A program made the translations under genes and the position numbers. Under the pieces are notes generated by a model. That model worked only from the letters and a program-made list of their open reading frames with translations. It did not search any database and had not been told where the DNA came from. This document shows, in pieces, positions 32,823-44,583 of a stretch of 64,000 nucleotides of DNA; positions within the stretch are counted from its first letter, which is position 1; every line of letters starts with the position of its first letter. The DNA comes from Euonymus europaeus. Its lineage: Eukaryota; Streptophyta; Magnoliopsida; Celastrales; Celastraceae. The stretch lies in NCBI GenBank assembly GCA_963580455.1, contig OY756962.1, forward strand, positions 21,532,001 through 21,596,000, given 5' to 3'.

Positions 32823-35800
32823 CTATTAACAACACACACAGAAATTATTCAAGGAAAGGGCAAAGGCAGGGAAGTAGAGAAAAGAAAGCATCACGTACCG
32901 TTCATCACTGAAACTCAAGGAATATCGATTTGGTGGTGAATGGCCAATTTATAGACTTATTCACCACATCTGACAAATGAAAGCTCACCTTACACAGAAG
33001 CCCCACATTGAGCATGATGGGGTCCTAAGCTGAGTTGTCCAGGACAACTTTATAATTTGAACATTTGCAATTTGAAGGAAAGGATCGGCTTTGGTGGAAA
33101 CATTTATATTATTCAGACTGATCATTTGAAACTGCCACAACACTTGTACTATGTTCCTGACAAAGTACCTCCTACCTTGAACAAGAATATATATATTGCA
33201 TTACTCCTTGCGTATAAATGTAAAGAATATCAAAGCCATTCTGCAGAACCAGATCATGAACAACACTTCCAGACTAAGAGGCCAATTGACAGCAAAGGGA
33301 CATCATTTTGCAGGAAGAAAATCTGGTGTCTCGAGAAACCTGAAGAGAGAATCGCCAAGACCCTTGACATGAAGCACCCAACTACCCAAGAACTGAACTT
33401 TCAGACATCAAAGTCACTGCCGATGCCTCTTTTATTTTATCACCAATCATGAAGAGCGGGGAGGGAATCTCGAACATGCATGAAGAACACCCAAATCTGA
33501 AAATCGATCGATAGCTAGAGCTTAAAAGATCTGAAGCCCCTCTTCCTTACTCCAAAACTGAAATCGGGAGGGGCCTCCGGTTTAGAATTGAACCTAAAAG
33601 ATCTAGCCCTTCCCTGCAGGATTAAGACAGCAACCCATCAAAACCTTTTGTCAATGATTGAAGAAACCAAAAAATAAAAACCCAGCAGCGGCTCATTCTA
33701 GATCAGATGAGACATCAGACCTCTTCCAGAAATAAAAATAAAACCTATTTTACAGTTACATACTTTCCTAATCTCCAAGATACGTGCCTCAATTTTCCAC
33801 ATAAAAGTGCACATCTAAGCATTGTTTCCTCCTGTTATCTTGGAGTTTTGATATGTAACCAACACTACAAAAAAAATTGCTTGAAATAACTGAGGATCCT
33901 TCAAAAGGCTTTTTTATCAAAAGAAAAATTAAGAAAATGGTCCTTGTTCTATTCCACTCCCCAACCCCACATAAAAAAGATAAACAACTCTCGTGGGTCA
34001 CAATTCTCTTACAGTGGACGACGGGATCAGAGACATATGAGATGTACGCAAATCTTTTGCTTACATAATATGTGAAAAGGTTGTTTCTAAGAATTGAACA
34101 TATGACTTCTAGGTTGCACATATCACATAGCTTCTAAAAAAATAAAAGCAAGAATTTTTCTTGAGCAGCCGTAATTTTGTACAGAAGATTCAGTTTTAAA
34201 ATTTCCAATTTGTATTTACTTTGTCGATATTAATTCCTAAACGTGAACGAGGCATGCTTTGACCTTTAGAGGATGTTTGGTAGAGAGTATGTGTGATAGA
34301 GTATAAACTATCGTAAAACGTAAAAGCTGAGAGTGTCTGAGAATATGTCTGACAGAGTATAAGTTAGCTTTGGTCGTCAATTTATTATCACAATAAATTC
34401 CAACAGGTTTTACCCAAACGCAAGTGTACGGTCGCAAAGCAGTAACAGTGAATGGGATCGAATCCAAAGGGACTATTGTAAAAACCAATTGTAAAGCAAA
34501 CAATAGTGCAAAATTAAATTAAATTATGAATCCAACAATTAATGAGATTTAGCTTGGATTTGGCTTAATCATCTACCTTCACCTTGTGCACATATATGAA
34601 TGATCAATTACACAAATTAAGAATTTAACTACGTCAATTGAAAGACTTTGGCCCAGCTCGATCAATTAGATTCCCCTAAGCAACAATCCTGACTTTGGTC
34701 CAGCTCAGGATCTTTTCTTATCAAAGATGTCTTGGTTTGGTCTCTCCTAAGAACATTCTAAAATAAGCATCAACACATGGAAATCGACAATAGCATAACC
34801 TAGGATATTAATTCACACCCAATCAGTTATGTTCATTATCCTCTAACCTGAATCGCAAAACAAGTTATTGTTACTTCGTCAAACACCGGGTCATGGTCAG
34901 CCGAATATGTTCAACTAACAGTTCCTAAATATTATGATGGTGATCAGACATACATAACTCTAGGAAATCAACAATAATTCCAGAGAACAATGAATTAAAC
35001 CAGTCTAATCAATAATCAAATCAATGCACGAAGGTCTCGGTAGAAGAAAGTACCAAATCCTAGCTAATAAGGAATTAGTTACACATATCCATAATGAAAA
35101 TCAACAAAAACTTAAAACCAATGTTCGAATCAATGAGGGAAAGAAGGAATCGCCACTCTTGGAATTGCCTCCTCTCTCTCCGCCGTCTTCTGCCTTTGCT
35201 GGAACTTTCTGACTTCCCCCCCCTTACTAGCAACTAGGGTTTAGTCTTTAATTGTGTTCTCCATTGGGTCCCAGCTGCCACATCATCTCAGTTTTAATTT
35301 AGAATTCGCGTCTTGCGGCCGCACGCAGGTCGCACTCGGCTCACAATCTGCCCAGCACAACTTTTCTCATTATTTCACCCCAGCGGTACCTGTCCACAAA
35401 AATACCAATTTGGGTAGTACATTATACCAAAAAGCATAGAAAATTTGGTACTTATCACCAGAATAATGGGTACAATTTTGTACCTATCAAAATCCCCCAA
35501 ACTTAATTCTCGCTTGTCCTCAAGCAAACACTCAAGAAAATAATTTTGCGTCTCTTTTGAAAAACAACATCAAAACTTGGCAAGCCATATACTTTCTCAT
35601 CAAATCAACGCAATGCTTTGTCAAGTGTAAATTGCACAATTATAAATTTGTTCACTACTGTCATAGCATATATATCACCGTCACACCACCTCACAAGGAT
35701 TCACACAATTTTATTTCAAAATTTAAAGTTATCACTCAGGTATTTAAAATGGGTGGTGTTTACTCTCATTTGAATTCACAACATGTAGCCATATGCTTGC

Positions 35801-36108
35801 ATGTCCACCATGCTTACTTATGTAACCATTTCCATCTACAAATCAAAAGGACTTAATTGGGCTCAAGAAAATAGGCTAAGGATAATTCAATGTGGAAAAA
35901 AAAAAAGGAGAGGTGCAATAATTTATATGAGCTAGGCAAAAAAAACAAGGTTCATTCAGCATATATGATGGCCATGCAATTATCAAACAAGTCACAAAAA
36001 AAATCATAGGCATCCATCATAAGACTACCCCTAACTCCGTCTACCGACATCAACACTAGAAAGTCTGAGAGAATTAATACAACTACACCATCATAATAAA
36101 CTAGAATG

Positions 36109-37296
36109 TCATGGCAAAGTCCAATCACGAATCATATCAAACATCTCTTGCTGCTGAGCCGCAAACTGCTGCTGGGCTTCCTTAATCTCATGCAACTGCG
36201 TGCCCATAGTCATCTGGAGAGACTCCACAGCAGATTCAAGATGCTCCAACCGAGATACCACTTGCCCTTGAACAAACCCAGTATGCTCAACCTCCAATCC
36301 CAAATCAGTCACTCTCTCTTCAACAACCTCAAACCTATCTGCCAAGCTAACACTCCCTGTTCCAATATCATCTTCTTCAGCATCCCCAATTGGAGACTCC
36401 ATAGCTACCCCTGAATTCTTTTGTTGCTGCCTAACAAGCTGCACTTCACTTCTATCAAACCATGTTCTATTCAAGGGTGCCTTCCTCCTTTCATATGCAT
36501 CACTCGGCTTCTTTTCAACCCCCTCACTCAGACATAGAGTAGTAATCAACACCCCAAACGGAAGCACTTGTCCAATTTTTTTATCCATCTTAACCTTAAC
36601 AACATGATCATAAATTGTGCTAGCCATGCAAAATTCCATATCACAGAAAATTGCATACATCAAATAACATGTCTTTGCATTAACAGTAGAAAGATGGGTC
36701 ACCGGTATCACGTTCCTAGTCACAATCTGAGACAATAATCGATAAGGTTGCAGCAAATCAACATACAAAATTACATTCTTATTCGCATTCACATCATCAC
36801 TTGCAGTCAAACATCCCACAACAACCCTCCAATCAGGCCAAACTACATCAGAAGCACAAGTTCCAAAATCTCTAAACTTGTACCTAGGCTTCTTAATTGG
36901 CTCAGGCAATTTCAACTGTAAAGCAATCTTTCTAGGGTTGAAAAAAAATTGCTTCCCACGTACATATTCCACGCAATAATTCTCATTAACAACCAAGTTA
37001 GCATAGAACTCACCTACTATTTGTTTAAGTGCTGCGCCAGGAACACTAGTGATAGACAACCAGCCCCTCTCTTCCAATTTGGCATACCAACTCATTTGTT
37101 GGAAATGCCCAATCTCCACATGGCGCTCCACATGTAAACCTCTCTTCCCCCATACCTCATCATGTTCAATTTTTGCTTCAGGAGAGACGAATTTCTCAAA
37201 GACTTCATCTTCTTCCCCATGAGTGGATGAATCTACTCCTTTCCCTTTGTTTTTAATTGCCCCAACCTTCTTCCTCTTTGCTCCTCTTGTAGACAT
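36109..37296 (-). CDS. Putative plant transposon protein (PF20167-like), 395 aa
   Basis: This is an uninterrupted ORF. The start at 37296 (MSTRGAKRKK) was chosen because codons further upstream run through A-tract polylysine and resemble leader sequence. Residues 1-40 are basic and probably nuclear-targeting. About 65-250 form the conserved domain, with SWYAKLEERGWLSI, FYANLV, VRGKQFFFNPRKIAL and a later MYAIFCDMEF segment, as in the 'putative plant transposon protein' family found in many plant genomes. The C-terminal 100 residues are heptad-rich and predict a coiled coil ending in a Gln-rich helix. The molecular function is unknown. The intact frame suggests recent activity or a recent source copy. 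Confidence 0.65.
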   Translation of the reverse strand: MSTRGAKRKKVGAIKNKGKGVDSSTHGEEDEVFEKFVSPEAKIEHDEVWGKRGLHVERHVEIGHFQQMSWYAKLEERGWLSITSVPGAALKQIVGEFYANLVVNENYCVEYVRGKQFFFNPRKIALQLKLPEPIKKPRYKFRDFGTCASDVVWPDWRVVVGCLTASDDVNANKNVILYVDLLQPYRLLSQIVTRNVIPVTHLSTVNAKTCYLMYAIFCDMEFCMASTIYDHVVKVKMDKKIGQVLPFGVLITTLCLSEGVEKKPSDAYERRKAPLNRTWFDRSEVQLVRQQQKNSGVAMESPIGDAEEDDIGTGSVSLADRFEVVEERVTDLGLEVEHTGFVQGQVVSRLEHLESAVESLQMTMGTQLHEIKEAQQQFAAQQQEMFDMIRDWTLP

Positions 37297-37570
37297 AGTT
37301 AACTCACAAGTTTGTTGAAGAAACAAGGAACTTAGTGAGAAAAACCAAAAAGAAAGAAGAAGGATCCTTTGGGCGGCGCCTAAGTGAGAAAAAAAACAGA
37401 GAGGAAGTGTTTTGTGCGATACCTGTAGGAACCCTGATTTCAGCCTTTTTTTTTTTTTTTTGACTCTGGTCAACTCTTCCGTTGACCAGAACAATAGCTG
37501 TAATTTTTTTTTTTTTTTTTTTTTTTGCGGCCACACTCCGCTCACGCAAGGCTCGCACCCTCTGATTTCC

Positions 37571-37765
37571 CCCACTTCGGAAATCAAAACACCGTTTTTT
37601 CTGTGAGCCATAAGTCGCACTTAGGTCACTTTAAGGTCGCGCATAGGTTGCACGTAGGTCGCAACCCCCATTTCGGAAATCAAAACACCGTTTTTTCTGT
37701 GAGCCATAAGTCGCACTTAGGTCACTTTAAGGTCGTGCATAGGTTGCACATAGGTGGCACATTCT
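37571..37765. repeat. 96-bp tandem repeat, two copies
   Basis: The unit starting near 37578 recurs at 37674 with only a few substitutions. It contains GTGAGCCATAAGTCGCACTT and further CGCAC/GGTCGC words, so it is internally repetitive. It lies upstream of the transposon-protein ORF, next to two T tracts of about 20 bases. Confidence 0.9.
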
Positions 37766-38240
37766 GCAGAAAATTACTTGCACTTCCGATTTCCCCCATC
37801 ACTTCTAGCCTTTGAAAGTCATCCTCAAAATCTCTCAACCCACTCTCATCTCCCCGTTAACATCTCATCCACTAGATTTATGATGGAATTCTATAATTTT
37901 TTTGACTTATTAGACATGCAAAACACATCATAAGGATGGGAGGGCTTATCAAAAGAGAAGGGATCTTAAAAGAAAATATGGGGGTCCATAAAAATCCTCC
38001 AAAGTAGGCCAAATTGAACAAAGAATGCCTTCATCATTTTCATCAAATGAAAACACCACAATTCACTTCATATGGTATAATGCAAGTTCTAGCTATACTA
38101 TGTTGTGAAATTCAATGCACTCAGAATTTGTAAAGGCCTCTCACATGGTATTAGTGTTCAAGTGACATATAACCAAACAGACTTTCATCACAAAAAAATC
38201 ATGCTAGAAAATACACCAAAGGCCAACCTGGTGGAAATTT

Positions 38241-38423
38241 GCGGTTCGCATACCTCATTTCAATCTCGTGTTTGCATTCCGATCCGGTATTTGGTAACTT
38301 CGGTTGTTCTCACTTTCAATTCTACATATATGATATGTATTGTGTCATGCTTTATTGAATTGTAAAATTTGTTGTATTCCATGTGTTAATCTACTTCATA
38401 TTTGCATTGTATTATTTCCAACA
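38241..38423 (+). repeat. Truncated 5' LTR of copia copy 1
   Basis: 183 bases correspond to the 3' end of the LTR (42057-42239) with about two substitutions. The truncation point is directly after the LTR segment that pairs with the primer-binding region (see 42034-42049). The sequence immediately to the left (38209-38237) is a copy of gag sequence from 38918-38946. Confidence 0.88.
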
Positions 38424-38441
38424 ATCTTAAGGTGAAAATGC
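38424..38441 (+). promoter_or_regulatory. Primer-binding-site position of copia copy 1; self-complementary to the LTR
   Basis: Directly inside the 5' LTR the sequence is ATCTTAAGGTGAAAATGC. It does not begin with TGG, so it is not the usual complement of a tRNA 3' end. Bases 38426-38441 are the exact reverse complement of LTR bases 42034-42049 (16 bp). Confidence 0.7.
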
Positions 38442-40680
38442 CCTATCCTTAAGGAGGATGAGTTGGATCCAACGACTATGGCAGCAATGCATGCCTGGAA
38501 AGATGGAGAATACATATGCAGGAATCTAGTCCTTGGTGGATTAGCTGATGACCTGTAAAATGTATATTGTGGCATACCTTCAGCCAAGAAGCTATGGAGT
38601 TCTCTGGAAAAGAAGTACAAGACTGAAGATACTGGAACCAAGAAATTTGTGGTGGCCAAATTTCTGGACTTAAAGATGGTGGATGGCAAGTCTGTTGTCA
38701 CCTAGGCTGAAGAATACCAGCTGATTTTGCATGATGTACTGACAGAAGGGATGACTCTTAGTGAGTCTTTTCAGGTGGCAGCACTCATTGAGAAGTTGCC
38801 CCCTAGTTGGTTGGACTTCAAGAACTACTTCAAACACAAGCGCAAGGAAATCAAAATGGAGGATTTGATAGTCCGTCTCAGAATTGAGGAAGATAATCGG
38901 AAGAAGACGACATCTCCAAATACACCAAAGGCCAACCTGGTGGAAACTTCCAAACCCAAGACTGATGGGAAACGGAAAAGAGTACCAAGCTAAGGAAAAG
39001 CAGAAAGAACAACCCCAGAAGTTCTAGGGTACCTGCTTTATCTGTGATAAACTTGGACATCTTGCTAAGGATTGTAGAAAACGTCCTAACAAAGAGAAGG
39101 ACAAGGCCAAGGCTAAAGGCAAAGGGAAAGTGACCAAGCAAGCTCACCTGGTCGAGCAGAGTGACGATGAAGAGATTCTGGCTGCTATGGTCACCCAAGT
39201 AAATTTGGTGACTAACACCAAAGACTGGTGGGTGGACACTGATGCAACCAAACACATCTGCATCGACAATGACCTCTTCACATCTTATGAGAAGAAGGAT
39301 GATGGAGAGAAGGTCTTCATGGCTAATTTTGCTCCAGCCACTATTGAAGGAACTGGAAAGGTTATTCTGAAGTTCACCTCAAGCAGGAAGCTTGCACTGT
39401 GAAATGTGCTACATGTTCCAGAGATTCGTAAGAATCTAATTTCTGTGCCTGTGATGATAAGCAAGGGATTCAAGGTTGTGTTTGAATCCAATAAATTTGT
39501 AGTTTTCAAGGATAGAACTTATTTGGGGAAAGGGTATATGTGTGATGGGCTTTTTAAGGCCAACATTGCTGTAATTGATAAAAACAGCAAGTTTCTGTAC
39601 CAAAAAACTGTTATGAATAAAGATGAATCTTCAGTTTACATTGTTGTCTCTCCATACTTATGGCATGGTAGATTAGGACATGTAAACTATGGTACAATGA
39701 AAAATTTGGCAAACTTAGGTTTAATTCCCAAATTTAATTTGGATGTCAACCATAAATGTGAAACATGTGTTGAAGCAAAGTTTGCCAAGAAACCTTTTCA
39801 CACAATTGAAAGGAGTACTGAGCCTCTAGCATTAATCCATAGTGATTTATGCGACTTGAAATTTGTTCAAAGTAGAGGTGGAAAGAAGTACTTCATTACA
39901 TTCATCGATGATTGTACATAATATTGCTATGTTTATTTGTTAATTAGCAAAAATGAAGCAATGGACAGCTTTATCAAGTATAAAAATGAAGTTGAGAATC
40001 AACTTGGTAAAAAGATCAAGGCACTAAGGTCCGATAGGGGAGGAGAATATGATTCTGCTTTCTTTGATGAGTTGTGTACTGAGTTTGGAATCATCCACCA
40101 AACAACAGCACCATATACACCTCAGCAAAATGGAATAACTGAAAGAAAGAACAAAACTTTAAAAGACATGGTTAATTTCATGTTAATAAGTTCTGGGCTA
40201 CCACAAAACATGTGGGGGGAAGCAATGCTAACTGTTAATTATATTCTTAATAGAATGCCCCACAAGAAAACAGGTAGTATTTCATATGAGTTGTGGAATA
40301 AGAGACCACCCTCTTTCAAATACTTGAAAGTGTGGGGATGTCTAGCTAAAGTGGTAGTACCTCCACCTAAGCAAGTCAGACTTAGGCCTAAAACTATGGA
40401 TTGCATATTTTTAGGATATGCTCAAAACAGCAGTGCGTTCGGATTTTTGGTACACAAGTCTGACATAGATGATATCCATGTAAATATAATCATGGAAACA
40501 AGAGACGCGAAATTCTTTGAGGAAATATTATCGTAAGACAGTTACTCTCTACTGGAATAATTTCTTTAGATTTTGTAAAATCTAAAGAAAACCTAGCGGA
40601 TCCGTTGACAAAAGGTTTAAGTAAAGAGGTTACAGACTGTGCATCGAGGTGAATGGGCTTAAAAAGCCTTAACTAATTAA
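38442..40680 (+). pseudogene. copia gag-pol of copy 1 (gag start and RT/RNase H missing)
   Basis: Gag begins abruptly at LKEDELDPTTMAAMHAW, without the leader and N-terminal part. The UBN2-type domain has stops near 38558 and 38703. A zinc knuckle (C-x2-C-x4-H-x4-C: CFICDKLGHLAKDC) lies near 39030-39075. The protease active site reads VDTDA where copy 2 has VDTGA, a substitution of the invariant Gly, and a stop follows at 39399. Pre-integrase (LWHGRLGHVNYGT) and integrase core follow, with one stop at 39919 inside the FIDD region. At about 40530 the integrase C-terminus jumps to the last part of RNase H (EN LADPLTKGL-type), removing about 1.56 kb relative to copy 2, including the YVDD box. 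Confidence 0.85.
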
Positions 40681-41268
40681 GTTATCTCGATGGAAACCTA
40701 ACCTAGCAATTGGAGATCCCATGGACTAGGTTCAATAGGAAAATATAAGTTGAGAATAACTTAAGTATGAGCAGTATAGAGTTTCACTCTATCCCATTCC
40801 TTGGATGCCCCAAGAACTGCTAAGAAGCATGTTAAGGTTAAGTTATGCTTTTAATGATTTCTATATCCTGTAAATATACAGGTAGAGTATAAGAGAATAC
40901 TCGTGATAGGACATCACCTATGTGAGTGAAGAGTAAGGCTGACTCTATGAAAATATTTAAAAGGCGATATTTTCTAAAGCACTCGCTGAACCCAAGACGT
41001 TCATGGCCGAAATAATGAACACAACCGAGAACCAATTATGAATTGGATCATTGTTGTGTGAGGTTTATTGTCTGGGCTTATATAAACAACTGTCAGTTCA
41101 AGGCGTCAATCCACTGACTAGTTAAATAAGTCCGATAGACTTTCACTAGGGAATGTTTAAAGCCAAAAGCTACCAATCTCGATGCAGTATCGGTCCTACT
41201 GCACTCTCAGAAAGGTTTTCAATCTCAGACAAATCCTCGTGTCCGAATTGTCATCTGTTTCCATTCAA

Positions 41269-41278
41269 TGTGGGGGAT
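41269..41278 (+). promoter_or_regulatory. Polypurine tract of copia copy 1
   Basis: TGTGGGGGAT lies directly before the 3' LTR (TGTTGG at 41279), the expected place for plus-strand priming. The same motif precedes the 3' LTR of copy 2. Confidence 0.75.
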
Positions 41279-42239
41279 TGTTGGAAAAATGGTGGTCAAC
41301 CACTATTTGACCAATAATTAATTACAACTAATTGAGTATTAGTTGAATGTAATTTTGTGGGTTCTAATCTTCAATATGAAGACTAGAGATTGGAGTTGAA
41401 AGTTGTCCAAAACCATTTTTTGGTTGAATGGAAATTGACTCCAAAGAGTTCATGTTAGACATGATATATTGAGTGCAAGAATAGTGTTGTGTGACTTGGT
41501 TTATAAACCCAAGTGTTTGATGTAAGACTTGGGCTCAAGGGCACTCAAACTTTTGTGAGGGAGAGAGGCTCTACATCATGGGCTTGGGCTCACTAAAATG
41601 TGCGCGCGCCCCAAGCCGGGCTCGAATATTTTGCACTAGCCCACTATCCAGGTTCGTTGAATGTGAACATGAGGCTTACTCAAAATTCAAAAATTATCCA
41701 TTACGATTTTAATAAAATATTTCTGTTACAATATTAATTTGGTTTAATTTTGAATTTATTTATGGATCCCTACATTTTAGGGATCCGTTTTCCTTGGGTT
41801 CTACTATAAATAGTAGCCCAAATGGAAGGAAAGATGACACAATATTCTCCAAAACATAACGCTTGTGTCGAAACTCTCTTCCTTCTTCCTAGTCGAATTC
41901 CTTCTTCTTTGAGAGTGCATTTTATTTATGGTTCGAATAAGCCTATCGGTATACTTGTGTCACCTACAGGTAGAAAGGAGTGTTGTATCTTGGGGGGTGT
42001 TTGCCTACTTTAGCATTGACACCGGTGGCTAGAGCATTTTCACCTTAAGGAGATTTGCGGTTCGCATACCTCACTTCAATCTCATGTTTGCATTCCGATC
42101 CGGTATTTGGTAACTTCGGTTGTTCTCACTTTCAATTCTACATATATGATATGTATTGTGTCATGCTTTATTGAATTGTAAAATTTGTTGTATTCCATGT
42201 GTTAATCTACTTCATATTTGCATTGTATTATTTCCAACA
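41279..42239 (+). repeat. 3' LTR of copia copy 1 (961 bp)
   Basis: It starts TGTTGG and ends CCAACA. A TATAAATAG box lies at 41805-41813 inside a small palindrome (CTACTATAAATAGTAG), implying transcription from about 41840. The conserved leader block GGAGTGTTGTATCTTGGG is followed by CACCGGTGGCT and CACCTTAAGGAGATT, shared with copy 2 although the rest of the LTR upstream differs. Confidence 0.9.
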
Positions 42240-44552
42240 GTTAATAAGTTATTTTTCAGCTGTTCAAGTATATTTATAGGTATATATCATGTTTCTAAAG
42301 ATAGTTTGGAATGTTCGAAGAATTTTTTGGGTCAGTCTTGTTCATAATGAACACGAAGCTTGGTTGTTTATCATGCTATTGAGTATGGTCCTGTGGCTGC
42401 TTTAGTATGCAGCCAACTCATGTAGGACATTCCAGCAATATACATCATGTCACCTAAAGCAGTTTCAATTAGCAGAAGTGAGGCATCACGTGATTTTTAG
42501 CTTCACTCTAACTATGGAATCAATTATATATAAAAAAACTATATACTAGATCGATTGATTACTATACTTCACCTATGTTTTTTTCTGTGCTCCTATTTTT
42601 AAGGTTAATTATTTGAACTTTTTTATATATCTACAGCAACTACATATGGAAATGGATCTACTTGATAGCTTTGCTATGACAATAGTAATACCTATTTTCC
42701 GTTCCTAAAAAACACACTATCGCGGGCTCATACCTAGTATATATATATTTCTAGTGAATTAGTTTCTAAAAAAAACAAATTTAATTTTTATTGACGGTTT
42801 TTTTTCCTTAATTTTTTTATTTTTAGCGACGAGCCTTTTATCAACGGATTTTCCTTAATTACCGACCGAAAGTGTGTAAATTCATACTTGGGTGCCATAT
42901 TATATTTGTTTCTTGTAATCTCAACAAAACGCACTTCAGTGGATTTGGAGAACCTAAGATTATTATGGTCTCAAGATAATTCGTACTTTCGTTTGATATT
43001 AATTATATAGCAACTGGTGTAATTTGAACATTTTATAGTTGAGATACTTTAATTTCTGGCATACCTACAATATAACACCATTTTGGGGCCAACATAAATA
43101 TATATATATCAAAATATATACATTATATATATAAGAATTCTCCAATGCGGTTTAGCGTTTATTTGAGAAACGGATCAACGAAAAAATATGTTCAAACTTT
43201 CATCTATCCAGGAAATCTCCTCTCACGTACTCACCCATCTCCTCTGTCCATGAGGCCGCAACTCAGCCCATCTCAAAGCCGTAATAACTCCTCCGGTGAT
43301 AGGTTTGACATAATATAATAGAGTTACCCTAAATCTGTTGACCGAAGCCCGTACTAGCTCAGTAGACGTCGATTGAAGTCTCCTTCGTAGCGTCGCCTCT
43401 CGACACTGTCCTATTGGGTTGATTTCGCACTAAACATTGATAAACATTGAGAATTCATTTAACCACAAGTTGCACTCCTGATAACTTGGTTGAAAACTTA
43501 ATAATACTGCATTAAGAACGTAAATCAAAATTGATTTTAAGTAACCACATAGATTTGAAACATAAATCGACAAAAAATGAGATAACCTAAACATCGAAAT
43601 TCTACTTCAGTAATTAGTGTATCCTCCATATCATGTCAAACATAATTACGCAACGACTGATATTAAATTCCATTAAAGATCGAAGTTCATCCTCGCTTGA
43701 AATCACAACGCCTGAAGTTCTTTCTCGCTTGAAATCCCGACGCTTGAAGTTCTTCCACGCTTAAAATCAATATTAGAATGCATATAAGATGAAAATTTGA
43801 ATACTAAAATAACAAGTGCAACACAACAATATTTATGAAGAAAACCCAATCCAAGGGAAAAAAAAAATCTTAGGTATCTAGAGTCACCAACCTTGAAGCA
43901 ATCTACTATACCAACGAGTTACAAGAATATCCCTAGAGCTAGGATCCATATCACCTACACTAGTTTTTTGCTCGAGTCGCACGATACACTCTACCATAAG
44001 TAGACGCTTCCACGAAATACTCTAGAGTTGCACTGAAAACTTCAAGCTCCAAGAACATAAATTAATGACCTTAAAGTGACATATATGAATAATTAGAAAA
44101 TCATTGATAATCAAAAACCTCACTCAAAGATTATGTCAAGTTCAAAATAGGCGAGTCTCAAAGGCAAGGGTTATTGGGTTACCATTCTCCATATATATGA
44201 TGCGTGTACATGCATGAGTTTTCTTCTACTTTGGTCTCTCACCTTCCTAGGAATTCTTCTGAACACTCCCCTCTTCTTATTAAGTTAATGAATAGTACCA
44301 AGAGTGGCTCGAAACCTTTTAGATTCCTTGTGGTTGGGAAACTACGGTGGGGGCAGGTAAAGTAGTCAGAGTAACACGACGTGCGGCAGCTTGAGAACGA
44401 CTCCAAAGAACTCATTGTAACCTTATCTTCCTTCGATTTCTTCTTGATTGCAGATTGCATCTTATATTATACTAAACAATTATTAAAGGATTGGAATAGA
44501 CAAATGAATGAACCAACCGTGTGGAATGGGGTTAGGTAGTGTACATCAAATT

Positions 44553-44583
<31 letters not shown>

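Larger units (their letters stand above)
31772..34230. other. Intergenic stretch with one exon-like segment
   Basis: Apart from the 57-nt exon-like segment at 32766-32822 and a GGC run at 32213-32231, I see no supported gene. A 131-codon open frame at 33057-33452 has no recognisable domain and is not called. An isolated CACTACAA at 33863 could be a transposon terminus but has no partner. Confidence 0.4.
34250..38208 (-). mobile_element. Non-autonomous element carrying a 'putative plant transposon protein' ORF
   Basis: The region contains one long ORF of the plant transposon-protein type (36109-37296, minus). A downstream segment has wording common in such plant elements (a run of C followed by AAACTTAATTCTCGCTTGTCCTC, here 35501-35525). 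The 5' side has two long T tracts (37443-37461, 37505-37526) and a 96-bp tandem repeat. No reverse transcriptase or transposase is present. Termini were not identified; the right side meets copia copy 1. Confidence 0.5.
38241..42239 (+). mobile_element. Ty1/copia retrotransposon copy 1, truncated 5' LTR, RT deleted
   Basis: The 3' LTR is complete (41279-42239, 961 bp, TGTTGG...CCAACA). The 5' LTR keeps only its last 183 bp (38241-38423), nearly identical to 42057-42239. The internal region has a shortened gag, protease, GAG-pre-integrase and integrase, then jumps to the end of RNase H. The right flank is GTTAA (42240-42244); because the left end is truncated, no target duplication can be checked. 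It is the same family as the element at 55382-61759, with which it shares long, nearly identical stretches. Confidence 0.88.

Noticed and set aside
33057..33452. 131-codon plus-strand ORF
   Set aside because: No domain, no splice or promoter context, and composition not clearly coding; left uncalled.
33863..33870. CACTACAA as the left end of a CACTA element
   Set aside because: No partner terminus, subterminal repeats or transposase nearby; eight bases alone are not enough.
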